A stretch of DNA of 40,361 nucleotides from Flavobacteriia bacterium (GTDB lineage: Bacteria; Bacteroidota; Bacteroidia; Flavobacteriales_D; Crocinitomicaceae). The stretch spans positions 1 to 40,361 of the forward strand of contig RFQZ01000027.1 of assembly GCA_009924735.1 (NCBI GenBank), given 5' to 3'. The translations under genes and the position numbers were made by a program. The number at the start of each line of letters is the position of its first letter. Position 1 is the first letter of the stretch. Positions 18,001-26,982 of this stretch are shown piece by piece. Below the pieces are notes generated by a model that ran no database searches, was not told the DNA's origin, and saw only the letters and a list, made by a program, of their open reading frames with translations.

Positions 18001-19141
18001 CTGCACCACTGACACCTCCCGCATGGTTGGGTTGAATGGCACCTGCTGTCGTGGGGAAATCGATGCTCGAGGTAGCGCCAAAAATGCAGATGTTGTCCGC
18101 AGAATCGCAAATTAAACTGTGTGCCGTTTCCGTTCCTTGAACCATGTTTCCACCCCCAAGGAAGGTACTCCAAAGCATGTTGGTACCCGTGGGATTGTAT
18201 TTCACGATAAACACATCTGTAATTCCGTAATTTCCTTGAAGCGCGATAAAATTTGAATTGGGGTCATAGGTACCGGCTGCAGGCATTGGAAAATTATTAC
18301 CAAATACAGTTCCCGCGGAAAAAGCACTTCCATTGCTGGAATAGGTCGCCGTCATACCAAAATTGTCTGAAAAGGCCCCGTTGTAGGTTGCAAAAACCAA
18401 AACAGGATCAATGATAAGTTCAAGGAAGGGATTGTAGGACCCCGTTTCAAAATACACTTTGTTGTCTTTCAAAACAAACTTTGACTGAACCTTTGTCTTT
18501 ACACCGTCAACGATTTGATAAGCATAGGGCGCGTTTTCTGTAATGTGGCCTAAATCCGTGGTGATTTTAAGATTCCCATTCCTCAAAACAGTTATCTTCT
18601 GCTGACCTGCATACTCCATTGCTATGTCAGAAACCTTCCCGTTCGGTCGCACAATAAATTCATATTTGTGGGGTCCTTGACGTTTCTCAAAAGCAAGATC
18701 AACGGAAGGATACATGTTTTTTAACACAACCCTTTCGTAGCCATGGCATTCCTTTCCCCATTTGGTAGAATCCTTTCCCAGTAGATAATTGTGGTAGAAG
18801 GAGGTTTTGTTTTCAGTTAGAATTTCACTCGGACCGGTTGCATTTACAAAATTCACATGCACCAAAGATTCCTTCAATTTCAAATTTTCCGGCTTCTCCT
18901 CATGACCATGGGAATGGTTCATCGCGCTAAGGTCTTGTTGGTGGTAAATCAATTTGTGCTTTAACACCCAAATTTTCCCGCCTTCCGTTTCAGATTTAAA
19001 AAGAACCTCTGCTGGCCATTGCCCTTTGTTTTCAAAGAAAACTTGAGAAGTAGGGTTCGGCATTTGTGTCAATTTCCCTTTTTTCTGGGCATAAAACCCA
19101 CCCACGAGGAGGGCAAAAAGAAGAAATAATGCGTGCTTCAT
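15071..19141 (-). CDS. T9SS type B cargo with DUF7948, SBBP beta-propeller and PKD domains
   Basis: 1356 aa from ATG 19141, chosen because it begins a signal peptide (MKHALFLLFALLVGGFYAQ); the open frame extends 23 codons upstream without one. Residues ~30-270 are a DUF7948-like region (FFENKGQWPAEVLF, YPSVDLAFEK, ENAPYAYQ). Residues ~270-760 are SBBP-type propeller repeats (DVFIVKYNPTG, STYVGGSANDG, SSYYGGSKNDAC, GKSDGFVIRLNPSG). Residues ~770-1260 have PKD/Ig-like modules with SYLWDFGNN and FYWNLGNG. The last ~90 residues are a CHU_C/type B sorting domain (YVPNAFSPNGDQNND, FRVFDRWGEMVFET, NIGWDGIYQGK). Exported by T9SS; likely cell-surface or released adhesin or matrix protein. Followed 1 nt later by the M42 gene. 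Confidence 0.92.
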   Translation of the reverse strand: MKHALFLLFALLVGGFYAQKKGKLTQMPNPTSQVFFENKGQWPAEVLFKSETEGGKIWVLKHKLIYHQQDLSAMNHSHGHEEKPENLKLKESLVHVNFVNATGPSEILTENKTSFYHNYLLGKDSTKWGKECHGYERVVLKNMYPSVDLAFEKRQGPHKYEFIVRPNGKVSDIAMEYAGQQKITVLRNGNLKITTDLGHITENAPYAYQIVDGVKTKVQSKFVLKDNKVYFETGSYNPFLELIIDPVLVFATYNGAFSDNFGMTATYSSNGSAFSAGTVFGNNFPMPAAGTYDPNSNFIALQGNYGITDVFIVKYNPTGTNMLWSTFLGGGNMVQGTETAHSLICDSADNICIFGATSSIDFPTTAGAIQPNHAGGVSGADFLFNGVYFTAQGTDLYVSKVSANGQNLLASTYVGGSANDGVNYKIASLPYNNALLYDSLTSNYGDQFRGEIMIDKFGNVLIASCTRSANFPTMNPFQNNNAGGQDGVVFRMNPNFTALQFSSYYGGSKNDACYSVKVDTNANIFFCGGTSSSNLSGTVGGLMGSYQGGKSDGFVIRLNPSGNAITAGTYLGRQNYDQAFFVEVDRTNNVFVLGQSVGGIFPIWNAPYYNPNSSQFVIKLTNNLSVNQASGTIGNGSSQINISPSAFLVDICGNIYVSGWGANILQNVPISGMPISANAFQPNSTGFDFYLMVIEHDFNSLLYATYMGGPVSHEHVDGGTSRFDKNGVVYQSVCGGCGGNSDFPTTPGAWSSSNNSSNCNNLLFKFDFQLIPTAQFFISQSVGCEDFEVTFNNFSSQNDSYLWDFGNNVTSTTVFSPTITYTEPGVYNVYLYVTDSVCALTDSAFTTITVYDSIQFNLFDTLSLCSNAPYLLTLQTYGTGTGFIWSQNANLSNPINANPNDSTLLLNSANPGWYYVSVTNGYCNRKDSVFVQFDIPIVSNYQPSPNQGCAPLTVQFNNSSTLTSNFYWNLGNGQIDSVNFEPSVTYSQPGQYQTQLIVFDSVCNAADTFGVTITVSASVSFTLPNAITLCSDSSFTLAPSGIIGGVNSFVWSSNPNFTDTLNASTQDSSLYFLLPSSGTYYLQVNNGPCSFQDSVSLTVFTDVISINGPDSVCLNVPVVFNAVNASQDPFTYQWSPSNVIQGSSIQSSVTVTPPQSQYIYLEATSSNGCVIEDSSYVMVSYINPALVDASANPILIEPNAQVSLSVQPGGYPSYVWVPAAPCANPTSQQTTATLQNTTIFTVYVSDGICTVSDTVEVKVYEIICDLPYVYVPNAFSPNGDQNNDILYVRGLFVEKLIFRVFDRWGEMVFETEDVNIGWDGIYQGKKLDPDVYDYYLKVVCYGGLEKITKGNITLMK

Positions 19142-19245
19142 CGTCTTAAAATTACACAAAATCCTATATTTTTTGATTCTCTCGATAAGATAAACATTGC
19201 CTTTAATCATTTTCGTAATTTTACCCTGTCCATTTTCAATACATA

Positions 19246-20190
19246 ATGAATAGAATCACAGCACTTTTCGGAATTAAGTACCCCATTGTTCAAGGAGGAA
19301 TGATTTGGTGCTCAGGATGGGAATTAGCCTCTGCTGTATCCAATGCTGGAGGCCTTGGTTTGATTGGTTCTGGATCCATGTATCCAAATGAGTTATTGCA
19401 TCAGATTCAACAATGCAAAGCCAATACATCGCTTCCTTTCGGAGTGAACCTTCCATTGCTGTATCCCAACATTGAGGAACACATCAACACCATCATTGAA
19501 CAGAAGGTACCCATTGTATTTACCTCCGCTGGAAATCCAAAAACGCATACAGCCAAATTAAAATCCCATGGAATCACGGTAGTACATGTAGTTTCCTCTT
19601 CTAAATTCGCATTAAAAGCCCAAGATGCAGGTGTAGATGCCATCGTAGCCGAAGGATTTGAAGCCGGCGGTCACAATGGAAGAGAAGAAACCACGACAAT
19701 GTGTTTAATTCCTTCAGTCGCAAAAGCCGTAGAAATTCCCGTCATCGCCGCAGGAGGTATCGCCAGTGGTAAAGCCATGTTGGCTGCTAGGATCCTCGGT
19801 GCAGAAGGTGTGCAAATTGGAAGCAGGTTCATTGCTACCCCCGAATCCTCCGCCCATATCGCTTTCAAAAACAAAATCCTAAACGCCCAAGAAGGTGACA
19901 CCAAATTGACCTTAAAGGAGTTAACCCCGGTAAGGCTACTGAACAATCCATTTTCTGAGGAAATAGAATCCCTTTACAAAAAGCATGGAACTGTGGAGGA
20001 ACTGACCCAACTGCTCGGGCGAGGACGTGCGAAAAAAGGGATGTTCGAAGGAGATTTGGTGCAGGGAGAATTGGAGGTGGGACAAGTTTCTGCAGAAATC
20101 AAAGAAATTAAGCCTGCAGCAGAAATTCTTCAGGAAATCATCCGAGAATACAAAGACATTTTGGCGAACATCGGTCACCTAACATTTTAA
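19246..20190 (+). CDS. NAD(P)H-independent FMN oxidoreductase, nitronate monooxygenase/FabK-like
   Basis: 314 aa TIM-barrel flavoprotein. Seen: YPIVQGGMIW at the N-terminus, GGLGLIGSG, the active-site EGFEAGGHNG with H143, then AAGGIASGKAM and GAEGVQIGSRF, which bind the FMN phosphate. The family includes nitronate monooxygenases, which detoxify propionate-3-nitronate, and the enoyl-ACP reductase FabK; these are hard to separate by eye. The C-terminal ~80 residues (QGELEVGQVSAEI) match the FabK-like side as much as NMO. Cytoplasmic. It lies head to head with the T9SS gene at 15071-19141 over a 104-bp gap in which no clear TAnnTTTG was found, and is followed after 6 nt by the M16 peptidase pair. 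Confidence 0.85.
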   Translation: MNRITALFGIKYPIVQGGMIWCSGWELASAVSNAGGLGLIGSGSMYPNELLHQIQQCKANTSLPFGVNLPLLYPNIEEHINTIIEQKVPIVFTSAGNPKTHTAKLKSHGITVVHVVSSSKFALKAQDAGVDAIVAEGFEAGGHNGREETTTMCLIPSVAKAVEIPVIAAGGIASGKAMLAARILGAEGVQIGSRFIATPESSAHIAFKNKILNAQEGDTKLTLKELTPVRLLNNPFSEEIESLYKKHGTVEELTQLLGRGRAKKGMFEGDLVQGELEVGQVSAEIKEIKPAAEILQEIIREYKDILANIGHLTF

Positions 20191-20196
20191 AAAATT

Positions 20197-21438
20197 ATGA
20201 TACATTTTCATCGCTTCCAATTGGAGAATGGGTTAAAAGTAATCTTCCACCAGGACAAAACAACGCCCATGGCTGTTGTCAATACCTTGTTCGATGTGGG
20301 CGCAAGAGATGAATCTCCCAGCCAAACAGGTTTCGCTCACCTATTTGAGCACCTAATGTTTGGTGGGTCGGTCAACATACCTGATTTTGACGGTCCATTG
20401 CAACGTGCAGGTGGAAATAGCAATGCATTTACTAGCAACGACATCACCAATTATTTTGATGTGCTTCCTGCCAAAAATCTGGAGACAGCTTTGTGGTTAG
20501 AAAGTGACCGAATGTTGTCACTTGCGTTTTCAGATAAAAGCCTTGAGACCCAAAGAAGTGTTGTAATTGAAGAATTTAAACAACGGTACTTAAACCAACC
20601 TTATGGAGATGTTTGGTTGGAATTAAGGCCTTTGGCCTACAAAGTTCATCCTTACCAATGGGCGACCATCGGAAAGGATATTTCTCACATCGAAAATGCC
20701 AAGATGGAAGAGGTTCGAAGCTTTTTTGAGAAACATTACAACCCTGGCAATGCGATTCTTACCATCGCAGGGAATTTTGAAAACCAACAGATTGAAGACC
20801 TTGTTCAAAAGTGGTATGGTGATATTCCCGGCAAGGTAAAAGCAGCGCGTTTGTTACCCCAAGAACCCAAACAAGAAGAATTCCGCACACGTACCTTGGA
20901 ACGAGATGTACCTGCAGAAGCCTTTTACTATGCTTTCAAAATGGAAGAAAGAAAATCGGAAGGGTATTATTTCGCCGACATGCTCTCAGACGAGGTGGGC
21001 AAAGACAAAACAGGAAAGCTTTACCTAAAACTGAAGAAAGAACTACGCTTGGTGCATGAAATCAACGCGTATATCCTCGGGTCTATGGACCACGGTCTTT
21101 TTGTGATTTCGGGCAAATTGCTTCCCGGAACTTCATTTGAATCCATGGAAACCGCACTGTGGGAAGTACTCGAAGAATTTAAGACACAACGCATTCACAA
21201 CGACGATTTGATACGTTTGAAAATGAAAATGAAAACTTCGCGGGCATTCCAAGAACAAGGACTGCTGAACCGTGCCATGAACCTTTCCTTTTTCGAATTA
21301 TTAGGAGATGCCAATGGGATAAACGAAGAAAGTGAAATCTACAATGCCATTGATTCTGAACATTTACGAAACACTGCCCAGCAAATCTTTAGACGCGAAA
21401 ACTGTACGAGAATGTTTATTAAACCCCTTGTGAAATAA
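20197..21438 (+). CDS. M16-family zinc metallopeptidase, catalytic subunit
   Basis: 413 aa with the inverted zinc motif H48-L-F-E51-H52 and the third ligand in VVIEEFKQR (E125 or E126), so it should be active. The N-terminal motif ENGLKVIFHQD and GGNSNAFTSNDITNYF are typical of the M16B subfamily (mitochondrial processing peptidase beta-like, PqqL/YmxG-like). There is no obvious signal peptide, so it is probably cytoplasmic, unlike many Bacteroidota M16 proteins. Its stop overlaps the start of the next gene by 1 nt (TAATG), as expected for subunits of one heterodimer. Substrate unknown; a role in peptide or signal-sequence degradation is common for such pairs. Confidence 0.9.
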   Translation: MIHFHRFQLENGLKVIFHQDKTTPMAVVNTLFDVGARDESPSQTGFAHLFEHLMFGGSVNIPDFDGPLQRAGGNSNAFTSNDITNYFDVLPAKNLETALWLESDRMLSLAFSDKSLETQRSVVIEEFKQRYLNQPYGDVWLELRPLAYKVHPYQWATIGKDISHIENAKMEEVRSFFEKHYNPGNAILTIAGNFENQQIEDLVQKWYGDIPGKVKAARLLPQEPKQEEFRTRTLERDVPAEAFYYAFKMEERKSEGYYFADMLSDEVGKDKTGKLYLKLKKELRLVHEINAYILGSMDHGLFVISGKLLPGTSFESMETALWEVLEEFKTQRIHNDDLIRLKMKMKTSRAFQEQGLLNRAMNLSFFELLGDANGINEESEIYNAIDSEHLRNTAQQIFRRENCTRMFIKPLVK

Positions 21439-22691
21439 TGGAAAGAAGTCACGCCCCAGAAGTTCAGGTAACTGAAAAAATTGAGTTTATTTCCCCAGCG
21501 AAGTTGACCACCAAATCAGGGATTCCATTTTACGCAATGCAAAATCCTACAAGTGAAGCGGTGCGATTGGAATTGCTTTTCCACGCAGGCGCCATTTACC
21601 ATAACCCAGTCATCGCGTCGGTAACCGCAGGTTTGATGTTGGCAGGAACTTCCGAACATACCATGGCAGAAATTCATGACAAAATGGACGATTTAGGCGG
21701 ATTCTTCGATTCAAATTTGAACGCCGAATTTTCTGTTCTCAACATCTATGGACTGAATGAATCCATTTGCGAACTTGTGACCCTCATAGAAAATTGTCTG
21801 TACAATGCCTCCTTTCCAGCTTCCGAATTAACACATTTACTCAAAGATCGGAAAGAGAAATTAAAAGTGAGGATGGAAAAAGTGAGCGTGCTTTCCCAAC
21901 GTGCTTTTCAAGAAAACCTGTTTGCCGGCACTCCCTACGGCGTGATTTCATTCCCAGAAGACTATGACCATATTGAGCGACAAGACATTGTTGATTTTTA
22001 TGAAAATCATTATAAAATTGGACTGCGAAGGATTACGTTTGTAGGTAACCTAACGGATGACGAGCTATCCAAAATGGTTGGCACCTTCGACAGATGGGAA
22101 AACAAGGTGAATACAAATCTGCCAAGTTTCCCAGCTCCGAAATCAGGATCCATTCACATTGAGAAAAACGGTGCCCTACAAGTGGGTCTGCGCATTGGAA
22201 AAATGCTGTTTGACAGAAAACACCCAGATTACCATAAAATGATGGTGGTAAATACCATCCTTGGAGATTATTTTGGAAGTCGCTTAATGAGTAACATTCG
22301 GGAAGACAAAGGCTATACCTACGGAATTGGGAGCTATGTTTCCGAAAATTTGCATGGGGTACATTTCGTCATTGCAACCGAGGTGGGAAAAGAGTTTATG
22401 GAGGACACTTTGGTACAAACCCGCCTTGAAATTGAAAAGTTGCAATCGGAACCCATTTCTGACGCAGAGCTATCCTTGGTGAAAAATTACCTTTTGGGAC
22501 AAATACTTCAATCCGCAGACGGTCCTTTCGCCATGATGGGATTGTTTTCCTCGGTGGAAATCAACGACCTCGACTATGCCTTTCTTGACACTTCCTTACA
22601 AACGATACTTACCATTTCCCCTGAAGAAATTTTGGAAACGGCAAAACAACATTTGGATTGGGATCAAATGCTTATAGTTACCGCAGGATAG
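21438..22691 (+). CDS. M16-family peptidase, non-catalytic partner subunit
   Basis: 417 aa with M16 fold motifs but without HxxEH: the equivalent segment reads GLMLAGTSEHTMAE. It keeps the C-terminal R/Y motif (GSRLMSNIREDKGYTYGIGS), in which Arg and Tyr bind the substrate carboxylate in two-subunit M16B enzymes. This division (zinc site in one chain, R/Y in the other) predicts an obligate heterodimer with the preceding protein. No signal peptide is visible. The 1-nt stop/start overlap suggests equal synthesis. Confidence 0.9.
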   Translation: MERSHAPEVQVTEKIEFISPAKLTTKSGIPFYAMQNPTSEAVRLELLFHAGAIYHNPVIASVTAGLMLAGTSEHTMAEIHDKMDDLGGFFDSNLNAEFSVLNIYGLNESICELVTLIENCLYNASFPASELTHLLKDRKEKLKVRMEKVSVLSQRAFQENLFAGTPYGVISFPEDYDHIERQDIVDFYENHYKIGLRRITFVGNLTDDELSKMVGTFDRWENKVNTNLPSFPAPKSGSIHIEKNGALQVGLRIGKMLFDRKHPDYHKMMVVNTILGDYFGSRLMSNIREDKGYTYGIGSYVSENLHGVHFVIATEVGKEFMEDTLVQTRLEIEKLQSEPISDAELSLVKNYLLGQILQSADGPFAMMGLFSSVEINDLDYAFLDTSLQTILTISPEEILETAKQHLDWDQMLIVTAG

Positions 22692-22699
22692 CAACTTAA

Positions 22700-22732
22700 T
22701 TTGAGGAAGGGCGTTACAATTTTTTATACTTT
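22700..22732 (+). promoter_or_regulatory. Weak candidate promoter of the T9SS gene that follows
   Basis: TTTG (22700-22703) and TATACTTT (22725-22732) lie 21 nt apart; the second box fits only in its TA and part of TTTG. Confidence 0.3.
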
Positions 22733-22750
22733 ACAACGTTCGCGCACGTG

Positions 22751-25700
22751 ATGTTTCGAAAAATCTTATTTACCATTTGTTTTCTTGCGGCTTTTCAGGC
22801 GCACGCTTCTCACGTGATGGGTGGTGAAATCACCTGGAAATGCGGTGGAAACGGTGGATACATCTTTGAGCTCGTTTTTTATCGCGATTGCAACGGTGCA
22901 GAAATCAATACGGTATCTGAAAACCTAAGGGTTTGGAACCATCCTTCCCTTACCAACATTGTCGTTAATTTCATCAGCCGAACAGACATCTCTCCAACTT
23001 GTACAACCGTTGCAGGTGCCCCCCAACCTTTGGATTGTGGATCCGGATCGAATGGTGGAAATGGCATCGGCGCCAACGAAAAAGTCCTATACCGTTCCAA
23101 TGAAATACAATTGGCAGGCACGCCACCGACCCAAGGATGGATTTTTACCTACGAAAACTACGCACGATCCAACGCAATAACCAATCTCAACAATCCCTCT
23201 ACGTACGGGATGACCTTGGCTGCAACGATGTATTTTGCAAATCAAAATGCTGGATGCGTTGACAATTCCCCGCAATTTTTACAAGCCCCCTATTTCACAA
23301 GCTGTGTTGGCGATCCTTTTGTCTATAACATGAACGCAGTCGACCCAGATTTAGATTCCTTGTTCATCGAATTTGTTACCCCCATGAATAACTTTCCAGC
23401 AGGAAGCTACAATCCCCCAATCAACCCCGCACCCGTACCCTTTGATCCTGGTTTTTCCTACCTCTCTCCTACCCCTACGGCCGCCATAAGTCCTGGTAGC
23501 ATCCCCGCACAATTAAATGCACAAAACGGAGAACTCACCTTCACTTCTACCCTTCAAGGAAATTACGTCGTGAAAATTCAAGTATCTTCCTTTCGTCAAG
23601 GCGTATTGATAGCAAAGGTTGAACGAGAAATGCAATTGGCCATCGTTCCCTGCCAACCAAACAACGCACCTCAATTTACCGCACCGTTTGCAGGTGGGTC
23701 TTTTACGACAACAATCGATGCGGGGGATTTAATCAATTTCAATGTTTTGGCCACCGACAATGGTTTTCTACAAAATGGCAATCCACAATCGGTTACCTTG
23801 ACGGCATCCGGCCCCATGTTTGGTACGAATTTCACGGCAAGCACGGGTTGCGACATCGCTCCATGTGCCTTTACGTCTGGACTGCCATCCACTGGAATCA
23901 ACCAAGCCAATGTGCCCTTTACCTGGCAAACCACCTGTGACCACGTGTTAAATCCCTTTGGCATCGCCTCGGAAATTACACCCTATTTCTTTGTGTTCAA
24001 GGCTCAAGACAACATGTGTCAAGTACCCAAGGTATCCTATGCGACCATACAAATCAATGTAAAAACCCCTGGCATCATCCAAGCAACAGCATTAGAATGC
24101 ATCACATTTTCCAATGGGAATTATTCCCTAAACTGGAACCAAGTAGCAAATCCATTGAGTACCTTTTTATCGTACAACCTTTATTCACTCGAAAACGGAT
24201 TGATAACATCCATTAACAACATTGCCACAACGTTTTACACCCTTCCCCAAGCGCAAGCCAATCAACATTTTTACATCGGCGTGGTTTCTGGATGCAATGG
24301 AAACATTATAAAATTCAGTGATACCCTTAGACCTATCATCCTACAACTTACCAACCCAAACAACGGAACTGCGGTACTTCAATGGAATTCACCCCTAAAC
24401 AATGGCACACTTAGCAATACCTATTTCCAAATCTTCAGACAATACAACGGTGGTGCATTGCAATGGATTGACAGTGTACCTTATACTACCAATCAATACA
24501 AAGACACGGTTCGTATTTGCAATGGAATGATTGGGTATCAAATTCAATTTCCGTGGAATGGCTGTGTGTTTACATCTAATGTCCCAACCGATCAATTTGA
24601 CGACATGTTAACCCCTGTTATCCCAACGATTCTCGGCGTAGGATTCGATCCATTCAATGGGAATGCCGTAACCCTCACTTGGAACCAGAACAGCCAATCA
24701 GATACCTATGGGTATGTCGTCTACACCTTCGATGCAAACAACCTCTTGTATGAACTAGATACGGTTTGGGGGATTGCCAACACCACCTATGTTTACAACC
24801 CACAAGGACCTGGTCCATTCACCTATTCTGTCGCTGCCTTTGATTCTTGTTTTACCACTTCCGTTCCCGTTACCTATCAAACTTCTGGTAAGGCACCTTT
24901 GAACAAAACCGTCTTGCTGAATGGAGGATTGAATCCATGTGACCAGAGCATCGACTTACAATGGACTTCGTATGGGGGTCATACGGTAACAAATTACATC
25001 GTTTATTCCTTTGAAAACAACCAGATGGTTTCCATGGGAAGCAGTCCATCCTTATCTACTTCGGTGAATGTTTTAGGGGGGAACAATTATACTTTTTATA
25101 TCCAAGCGCAACTGAGCAATGGTAGCTCCGTGTATTCCAATCCCTTTGTTTTTACGGTTCCATTACCCGGAAATCCCAACTTTCATTACTTGAGCGTAGC
25201 TACCGTAAACAATGATAAGATTGATTTAAAAGTGTATGTTGACGAAAATGCCGGAATCAGTCAAGTTCAAATTGAACGTAAAATAACCGCTGGAAATTTT
25301 GCAAACATCGGTACCGCGATGGTAACGAATAACTTCGCGTATTTCACCGATTCAGATGTACAAGTTCAAGACCAAACCTACACCTATCGATCAAAATTCA
25401 TTGACGCATGCGGAAATGTTGGCGCCCCTTCCAATGAAGCTACCACCATGCTTGTTTCAGGTATAGCTGATGAAGAAATCCAAATCAACTACATCACATG
25501 GACACCTTATTCAGGGTATGAAAATGGCGTAGATCATTATGAAATATATCGCTTGGAACCCAGTGGGCTTTCCGTTTTGGTTGGGATTGCGCCCCCTGCT
25601 CAACTGGGAATTCAAGACAGTGTGGACACGGGGAGTTTTCCTGGAGAAATCTGTTACTATGTAGAAGCCCACGAAATCCTGAATCCATATGGTTTTCAAG

Positions 25701-26017
25701 AAATCAGCAAGTCAAATGAAATATGTTTGGTTTATGAACCCATCATTTACGTTCCCAATGCTTTTTACCCTGAAGGCATCAACAATGTGTTTAAGCCTGT
25801 GGCCACGAACATCGATCCCAATGACTTCAAAATGACCATAATGAACCGTTGGAGCAATGTGATATACGAAACGACAGATTACAATGCTGGATGGGATGGG
25901 CGTTTTGGCCCGAAGAACGAATGGGTGCCTAACGACATCTACATCTACATCTTGGAATTTCATGATGCCAGTGGAAAAGAAATCATAAAGCGAGGCAATG
26001 TCACAGTTATTCGATAA
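22751..26017 (+). CDS. T9SS type B cargo with conserved HVMGGEI head and fibronectin-like repeats
   Basis: 1088 aa from ATG 22751; a GTG directly upstream gives one extra residue. Signal peptide: FRKILFTICFLAAFQAHA. The mature protein begins SHVMGGEITWKCGGNGGYIF, followed by LVFYRDCNGAEIN, a head often seen in Crocinitomicaceae-type surface proteins. Residues ~440-980 contain several FnIII/Ig-like modules (IDLQWTSYGGHTV, VTLTWNQNSQSDTYGY, ITWTPYSGYENGVDHYEIYR). The C-terminal ~90 residues form a type B sorting domain (YVPNAFYPEGINNVF, TIMNRWSNVIYET, NAGWDGRFGPKNE, ending TVIR). Exported by T9SS; probably a surface adhesin. Its end overlaps the GT9 gene by 20 nt. Confidence 0.9.
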   Translation: MFRKILFTICFLAAFQAHASHVMGGEITWKCGGNGGYIFELVFYRDCNGAEINTVSENLRVWNHPSLTNIVVNFISRTDISPTCTTVAGAPQPLDCGSGSNGGNGIGANEKVLYRSNEIQLAGTPPTQGWIFTYENYARSNAITNLNNPSTYGMTLAATMYFANQNAGCVDNSPQFLQAPYFTSCVGDPFVYNMNAVDPDLDSLFIEFVTPMNNFPAGSYNPPINPAPVPFDPGFSYLSPTPTAAISPGSIPAQLNAQNGELTFTSTLQGNYVVKIQVSSFRQGVLIAKVEREMQLAIVPCQPNNAPQFTAPFAGGSFTTTIDAGDLINFNVLATDNGFLQNGNPQSVTLTASGPMFGTNFTASTGCDIAPCAFTSGLPSTGINQANVPFTWQTTCDHVLNPFGIASEITPYFFVFKAQDNMCQVPKVSYATIQINVKTPGIIQATALECITFSNGNYSLNWNQVANPLSTFLSYNLYSLENGLITSINNIATTFYTLPQAQANQHFYIGVVSGCNGNIIKFSDTLRPIILQLTNPNNGTAVLQWNSPLNNGTLSNTYFQIFRQYNGGALQWIDSVPYTTNQYKDTVRICNGMIGYQIQFPWNGCVFTSNVPTDQFDDMLTPVIPTILGVGFDPFNGNAVTLTWNQNSQSDTYGYVVYTFDANNLLYELDTVWGIANTTYVYNPQGPGPFTYSVAAFDSCFTTSVPVTYQTSGKAPLNKTVLLNGGLNPCDQSIDLQWTSYGGHTVTNYIVYSFENNQMVSMGSSPSLSTSVNVLGGNNYTFYIQAQLSNGSSVYSNPFVFTVPLPGNPNFHYLSVATVNNDKIDLKVYVDENAGISQVQIERKITAGNFANIGTAMVTNNFAYFTDSDVQVQDQTYTYRSKFIDACGNVGAPSNEATTMLVSGIADEEIQINYITWTPYSGYENGVDHYEIYRLEPSGLSVLVGIAPPAQLGIQDSVDTGSFPGEICYYVEAHEILNPYGFQEISKSNEICLVYEPIIYVPNAFYPEGINNVFKPVATNIDPNDFKMTIMNRWSNVIYETTDYNAGWDGRFGPKNEWVPNDIYIYILEFHDASGKEIIKRGNVTVIR

Positions 26018-26969
26018 CCAGTCAAAAATCCTCGTCATTCAGACGGCCTACATTGGGGATGTTATTTTAGCTACCCCTATGGCCATTGCCATCCAGAAAA
26101 AATTTCCCTCATGTACGATTGACTACTTGGTCAAAAAGGGAAATGAAGGTTTGTTGGCTAATCATCCCAACATACGTAACGTCATTTCATTCGACAAAAA
26201 ACATAAACGCAAATCCATCAAACAAGTCGTTTCGGAAATCCGAAAAGAGAAATATGACGTCGTGATTAACCTCCATCGATTTTTATCCTCCGGAATCATC
26301 ACAGCAATGAGCGGTGCAAAATGCAAGATTGGTTTCAAAAAAAACCCCTTGTCGTGGAACTATCATTTTGCATTTCCTCATCACATTGGTTACGGAATCC
26401 ATGAGGTCGACCGCAACCTATCCTTACTCACCCATTTTGACATACACGAGAAGGCAAAACCACTGGTGGTTCCTACACCGGAAGATTTCAAGGCCATAGA
26501 GAAGTATGTCGACAAACCTTATGATTGTCTCGCACCCGCATCGATATGGGCCACCAAACAACTCCCCGTAAAGAAGTGGGTTAAGTTGATTGGGAAATTA
26601 GACGGGTATGTATATTTGATTGGGGGACCAAACGACCATGACTTGTGTGAAGAAATCCGCAAGAAAAGCAAAAACCCCAAAGTGCTGAACGTTGCCGGAA
26701 AATTGAAAATCATGGAGTCCATTGCGCTAATGAAACTGGCCAAAAGAAACTATGTCAATGATTCAGGCCCCATGCACTTCGCCTCCGCTGTAAATGCCCC
26801 TGTAACTGTTTTTTACTGTTCTACCCTACCTGAATTCGGCTTTGGTCCTCTCTCTGACGACTCAGTGATTAAAGAAGTACCAGACCTTCCTTGTCGCCCT
26901 TGTGGATTGCATGGAAAGAAGTCATGTCCTGAAGTTCATTTCAGGTGCGGAAATGACATGGTGATTTAA
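25998..26969 (+). CDS. Glycosyltransferase family 9 (heptosyltransferase-like)
   Basis: 323 aa, normal length. Seen: ILVIQTAYIGDVILATPMA at the N-terminus, DVVINLHRFLSSG, CLAPASIWATKQLPVKKW, YLIGGPNDHD and the sugar-nucleotide site NDSGPMHFASAVNAPVTVFYCS, all characteristic of ADP-heptose:LPS heptosyltransferases. The C-terminus has five cysteines (PCRPCGLHGKKSCPEVHFRCG), unusual but seen in some relatives. It would add heptose or another sugar to the LPS core at the inner face of the inner membrane. The start at 25998 overlaps the upstream T9SS gene by 20 nt; no other start precedes the family N-terminus, so the overlap is real. T9SS cargo can be attached to LPS, so the pairing may be meaningful (inference). 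Confidence 0.92.
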   Translation: MSQLFDNQSKILVIQTAYIGDVILATPMAIAIQKKFPSCTIDYLVKKGNEGLLANHPNIRNVISFDKKHKRKSIKQVVSEIRKEKYDVVINLHRFLSSGIITAMSGAKCKIGFKKNPLSWNYHFAFPHHIGYGIHEVDRNLSLLTHFDIHEKAKPLVVPTPEDFKAIEKYVDKPYDCLAPASIWATKQLPVKKWVKLIGKLDGYVYLIGGPNDHDLCEEIRKKSKNPKVLNVAGKLKIMESIALMKLAKRNYVNDSGPMHFASAVNAPVTVFYCSTLPEFGFGPLSDDSVIKEVPDLPCRPCGLHGKKSCPEVHFRCGNDMVI

Positions 26970-26970
26970 G

Positions 26971-26980
26971 GCAAATTTGC
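26971..26980. other. 10-bp palindrome between convergent genes
   Basis: GCAAATTTGC fills most of the 13-bp gap between the GT9 stop (26969) and the stop of the convergent lipoprotein-like gene (26983). No T-run follows in either direction, so an intrinsic terminator is not supported. Confidence 0.3.
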
Positions 26981-26982
26981 TA

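Noticed and set aside
19142..19245. Divergent promoter pair between the T9SS gene and the NMO/FabK-like gene
   Set aside because: No TAnnTTTG box with a suitable upstream TTTG was found on either strand; promoters must be there but I could not place them.
26971..26980. GCAAATTTGC as a bidirectional terminator
   Set aside because: The stem is at most 5 bp with no loop and no T-run on either side; kept only as a palindrome.
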